The notes under the pieces: model-generated | The model's database searches: none | Told to the model about the DNA's origin: nothing | The model's input: the letters and a program-made list of their open reading frames with translations, nothing else | NCBI GenBank assembly: GCA_017303335.1 | Contig: JAFLBK010000001.1 | Span: forward strand, 1,493,001 to 1,557,000 | Direction: 5' to 3' | Length of the DNA: 64,000 nucleotides | Origin: Chitinophagales bacterium | Lineage (GTDB): Bacteria > Bacteroidota > Bacteroidia > Chitinophagales > Chitinophagaceae | Program-made: the position numbers and the translations under genes | In this document: positions 61,431-64,000 of the stretch, piece by piece | Layout of the letters: each line of letters begins with the position of its first letter | Numbering within the stretch: the first letter of the stretch is position 1

Positions 61431-64000
61431 GATACAGGGTCGGTTGTTTTTTGGGTGATCGGGATGTGAATGCTGATCCTTGTTCCGTTGCCGGGGACCG
61501 AAGACAGGTCGAATCGCCCGTTGAGCGATGCCACCCGTTCTTTCATGCCCAAAATACCAAAGGACTTCTTGGTTTTTGTCAACTCGGTGTCAAAACCCAA
61601 TCCATTGTCTTCAATATTCAGCAAAACACTGTCGCTGTCGATATCAAGCGAAACTTTTACCTGGGTTGCTTTGGCATACCGGGTGATATTGGTCAATGCT
61701 TCCTGGAATATGCGGAAGATGCAGGTGGATATTTCTTCGGGTATCCGCATATCGGATTCCGAAGCCGTCATGGCTACAGGGATATGGGTATTGGCCGTAA
61801 ACTGCTGGGCCTGCCAGCGCAGGGCTTCCAGCAAACCGTAATCGTCGAGGATCACGGGCCTGAGTTCGTTCAGTATCCGGCGTATCGACTGGTTGCCGCC
61901 ATCGAGCAAGGCGATCACGTTCTGCAGCTTGGTTTTGAACGCTTCCTGGGATGGGTCTGTTTTTTTGGCGATCCAGGAAATGTCCATCTTGATGGCGGTG
62001 AGTTGCTGGCCCAGTTCATCGTGTATCTCACGCCCGATGCGTTTTCGTTCTTCTTCGCGGATATTGAGCAGGTGGGTGGTGAGCTGGCGGAGTTTCTGCG
62101 ACGATTCTTCCATTTCCTTTTCGGCCAGTTTACGATCGGTGATATCGGTGGTGGTGCCCACATAGCCCACGATGGCCCCGTCCGCATCCCGTTCCGGAAT
62201 GGCCTGGCCGATCACCCAGGCTGTGCTGCCGTTGGGGCGTACAAAACGGTATTCGGATACGGATACCTGCTGGTGGCGGGTCGCTTCTTCCCAGTTCCTG
62301 CGTAACATGTCGCGGTCATCGGGATGTACCGCTTCGAACCAGCCGTTGCCCATGGCTTTTTCGTACGTGATGCCGGATATCTGGCACCAGCGTGGATTCA
62401 CGTAGGTGGTAGAACCGGCCGCGTCGGTATGGAAGATACCTACCGGTGATACTTCGGCCAGTGTGTGGTAACGCCGTTCGCTTTCCACGATTCCCTGTTC
62501 CGCTTTCCGGCGCATTTCTTCTTTTTCGAAAACCTCCAGTGCAAAAGCCACATCGCCCGTAGCTTCTTCCAGCAGGGCGATCTCGGAGTCGTCGAAGAAA
62601 TTTTTTACCGGGGCATAGAATGAAAAGGCGCCGACCACCTTGCCGGATTTAATGATCGGCAATGACATCGAAGAACGATAACCCCGGCTCAGGGCGGCGT
62701 CTTTCCAGGGATCCATCGCGGGATCAGCCTCAATGTCGTTGCAGATATAGTATTGGCCATTCCGTATGGCCTGGCCGGTAGGCCCATGGCCTTCGGGTAT
62801 ATCCTTGATGGAGATGGGTTTGATCTCACTCAGGTATTTGTTTTCTTCCCCGGCGTATACAACCGGAACAACGCTTTCAGTCGCTTCATCCACCAGCCCG
62901 ATCCAGGCCAGGCTGAACTTACCCAGTTCCACCGCGATGCGGCAGGCTTCCTTGAAAAGTGTTTCCTGGTTGGTGGCCCGAACGATCATCTGGTTCACCT
63001 GGCTGATGAAGAAGTAGAGCCGGTTCGCTTTTAATATCTTTTCTTCGGCTTTTTTCCGCAACGAAATATCCCGGATGAAGGCGGAGAAGGAAACCGAACC
63101 ATTGTACCGTACCGGTATGATGGTAAGTTCGATCGGGAATTCGGCGCCCGAGCGATTGACGGCGCTGATCTCAATGATCTTGTTTAGAACCGGCCCCTTA
63201 CCGGTTTGCCGGTAAAGCTCCATGCCTTTTTGGTGCATTTCGCGGTATTGCGGTGGAATGATGGTGTCGGTGAGGGACTTGCCGGTAATTTCTTCTGCGC
63301 TCCAGCCAAAGGTTTGTTCAGCCTGCGGATTCCAGAAAGTGATGAGCCCGGCTTCGTCGATGCTGATGATGGCATCCAGCGCCGAATTCATGATCAGTCT
63401 TGTTTTTTCCTCGCTGGTCTTCAATTGCTGTTCGGCTCTTTTCTTTTCCGAGATGTTCCGGAAAAACACCGATACGCCATCGGGCGAGGGGTAGATATAA
63501 TTTTCGAACCAAAGGTCCTGTTCGGTATGATGTGTTTCCAGGTATGTGTACTGCTGGGTTTCCATTGCCTGCAGCAATGCCGTATAGGAGGGCCGTTGTT
63601 TCGCATCCGGGAATTCAGTCCAGATGTTTTTCCCGACCAGGTCGGCTGGCCGGCGGTTGAATATTTCACCGGCTTTCTTGTTCACGTAGGTGAAATTCCA
63701 GTTCTGGTCGAACGAAACAAAAGAGTCGGTGATGCGTTCGAAGGTTTGCTCCAGAACATTTTTTGATTCGGCCAGTTCGTGTGTTCTTTTCTCCACCCTC
63801 TCTTCCAATTCTTCATTCATGTGTGCAAGCCGGATGGCGGTTTTTTTGCGTTCGGCAAAATCGGAACGTAACTTCTGGATAAAGAAACCCGCCAGTGCCA
63901 GGATCGCGATAACCGTAATGGCCAGGATGTAATTGAGGCGGGCGGTCCTTTCTTCGTTGATTTCTTTCCGTTTTGCCAGCAACAGGCTTTCCACGTTGCG
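61427..64000 (-). CDS. Large PAS/GAF sensor histidine kinase (5' end cut by window)
   Basis: At least 858 codons, open to the right edge; a GTG at 63994 may not be the true start. A membrane helix near the visible N-terminus (YILAITVIAILALAGFFIQK) and a coiled coil precede two PAS domains, a GAF domain (about residues 350-500: LGKFSLAWIGLVDEATESVV), a third PAS domain and a HisKA_3 kinase (EEERKRIGREIHDELGQQL, then IEDNGLGFDTELTKTKKSFG). The upstream portion may carry a sensory or TPR/CHASE region outside the window. Translationally coupled to the NarL-type regulator. Confidence 0.92.
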   Translation of the reverse strand, partial: RNVESLLLAKRKEINEERTARLNYILAITVIAILALAGFFIQKLRSDFAERKKTAIRLAHMNEELEERVEKRTHELAESKNVLEQTFERITDSFVSFDQNWNFTYVNKKAGEIFNRRPADLVGKNIWTEFPDAKQRPSYTALLQAMETQQYTYLETHHTEQDLWFENYIYPSPDGVSVFFRNISEKKRAEQQLKTSEEKTRLIMNSALDAIISIDEAGLITFWNPQAEQTFGWSAEEITGKSLTDTIIPPQYREMHQKGMELYRQTGKGPVLNKIIEISAVNRSGAEFPIELTIIPVRYNGSVSFSAFIRDISLRKKAEEKILKANRLYFFISQVNQMIVRATNQETLFKEACRIAVELGKFSLAWIGLVDEATESVVPVVYAGEENKYLSEIKPISIKDIPEGHGPTGQAIRNGQYYICNDIEADPAMDPWKDAALSRGYRSSMSLPIIKSGKVVGAFSFYAPVKNFFDDSEIALLEEATGDVAFALEVFEKEEMRRKAEQGIVESERRYHTLAEVSPVGIFHTDAAGSTTYVNPRWCQISGITYEKAMGNGWFEAVHPDDRDMLRRNWEEATRHQQVSVSEYRFVRPNGSTAWVIGQAIPERDADGAIVGYVGTTTDITDRKLAEKEMEESSQKLRQLTTHLLNIREEERKRIGREIHDELGQQLTAIKMDISWIAKKTDPSQEAFKTKLQNVIALLDGGNQSIRRILNELRPVILDDYGLLEALRWQAQQFTANTHIPVAMTASESDMRIPEEISTCIFRIFQEALTNITRYAKATQVKVSLDIDSDSVLLNIEDNGLGFDTELTKTKKSFGILGMKERVASLNGRFDLSSVPGNGTRISIHIPITQKTTDPVS

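Noticed and set aside
1..64000. tRNA, rRNA, CRISPR arrays, IS elements, prophage or attachment sites
   Set aside because: Spacers are short and I saw no cloverleaf, spacer-repeat periodicity, transposase or integrase; nothing in the window suggests a mobile island.

Overview
The window is a gene-dense, IS-free stretch of a Bacteroidetes chromosome. A soil or freshwater member near Chitinophagaceae is my best guess. The reasons are the gliding and type IX secretion genes (gldH, gldC, a PorG-type DUF6089 barrel, a cargo protein with a T9SS C-terminal signal), lineage-typical families (DUF4290 before murA, BatD, the porG-uppS-bamA-ompH-ompH-murI block), and the Bacteroidetes -7 promoter motif TAnnTTTG in front of about twenty genes. 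About 66 protein genes are supported. I see no rRNA, tRNA, CRISPR array or transposase. pheS is cut by the left edge and a large PAS/GAF histidine kinase by the right edge.

Layout. 0-10 kb: pheS, a 3-hydroxyacyl-CoA dehydrogenase, a DUF2891 protein, a 5-oxoprolinase operon (pxpB, pxpC, pxpA) ending in an unusual Nramp-like transporter, an epimerase, a secreted two-domain protein and lpxD. 10.0-10.5 kb: the only gene-free stretch over 300 bases, AT-rich, with a perfect DnaA box and a terminator that serves no known gene. 10.5-23.4 kb: GNAT, yicC, gldH, porG, a 1050-residue secreted DUF4838-like T9SS cargo, uppS, bamA, two ompH/skp genes, murI, rpmH, rnpA and yidD, largely an envelope-assembly block. 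23.4-36 kb: superoxide dismutase, tadA, ALDH3, a membrane-anchored glutathione peroxidase, a glycosyltransferase-HAD phosphatase fusion, dusB, a CPBP protease, cdsA-psd for phosphatidylethanolamine synthesis, a tiny Cys/Lys-rich secreted protein, yjjG, an SDR and batD.

36-52.5 kb is almost entirely on the minus strand: a two-component pair, nadK, a POTRA/D15 barrel, a CBS-ACT protein, an alpha/beta hydrolase, cvpA, yqeY, gldC, a GT4, a CorC/HlyC-like protein, gmk, a lipoprotein, murA, DUF4290, aminopeptidase P, VanZ, gcvH, a cyclophilin and a short conserved protein. 52.5-64 kb: serS, a cytochrome c lipoprotein, an AlkB-type alkane hydroxylase, a DUF1800/DUF1501 pair, and a signalling cluster of two multi-PAS kinases with two response regulators.

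Most worth a second look: the pxp-linked Nramp relative that lacks the metal-binding motifs; the glucosyl-3-phosphoglycerate-synthase-like/HAD fusion; the MurA with Asp in place of the catalytic Cys; period-7 repeat arrays in two spacers; four loci where a terminator U-tract runs straight into a -7 promoter box; and the orphan terminator near 10.47 kb. All functions are read from motifs and gene context; no database search was possible.
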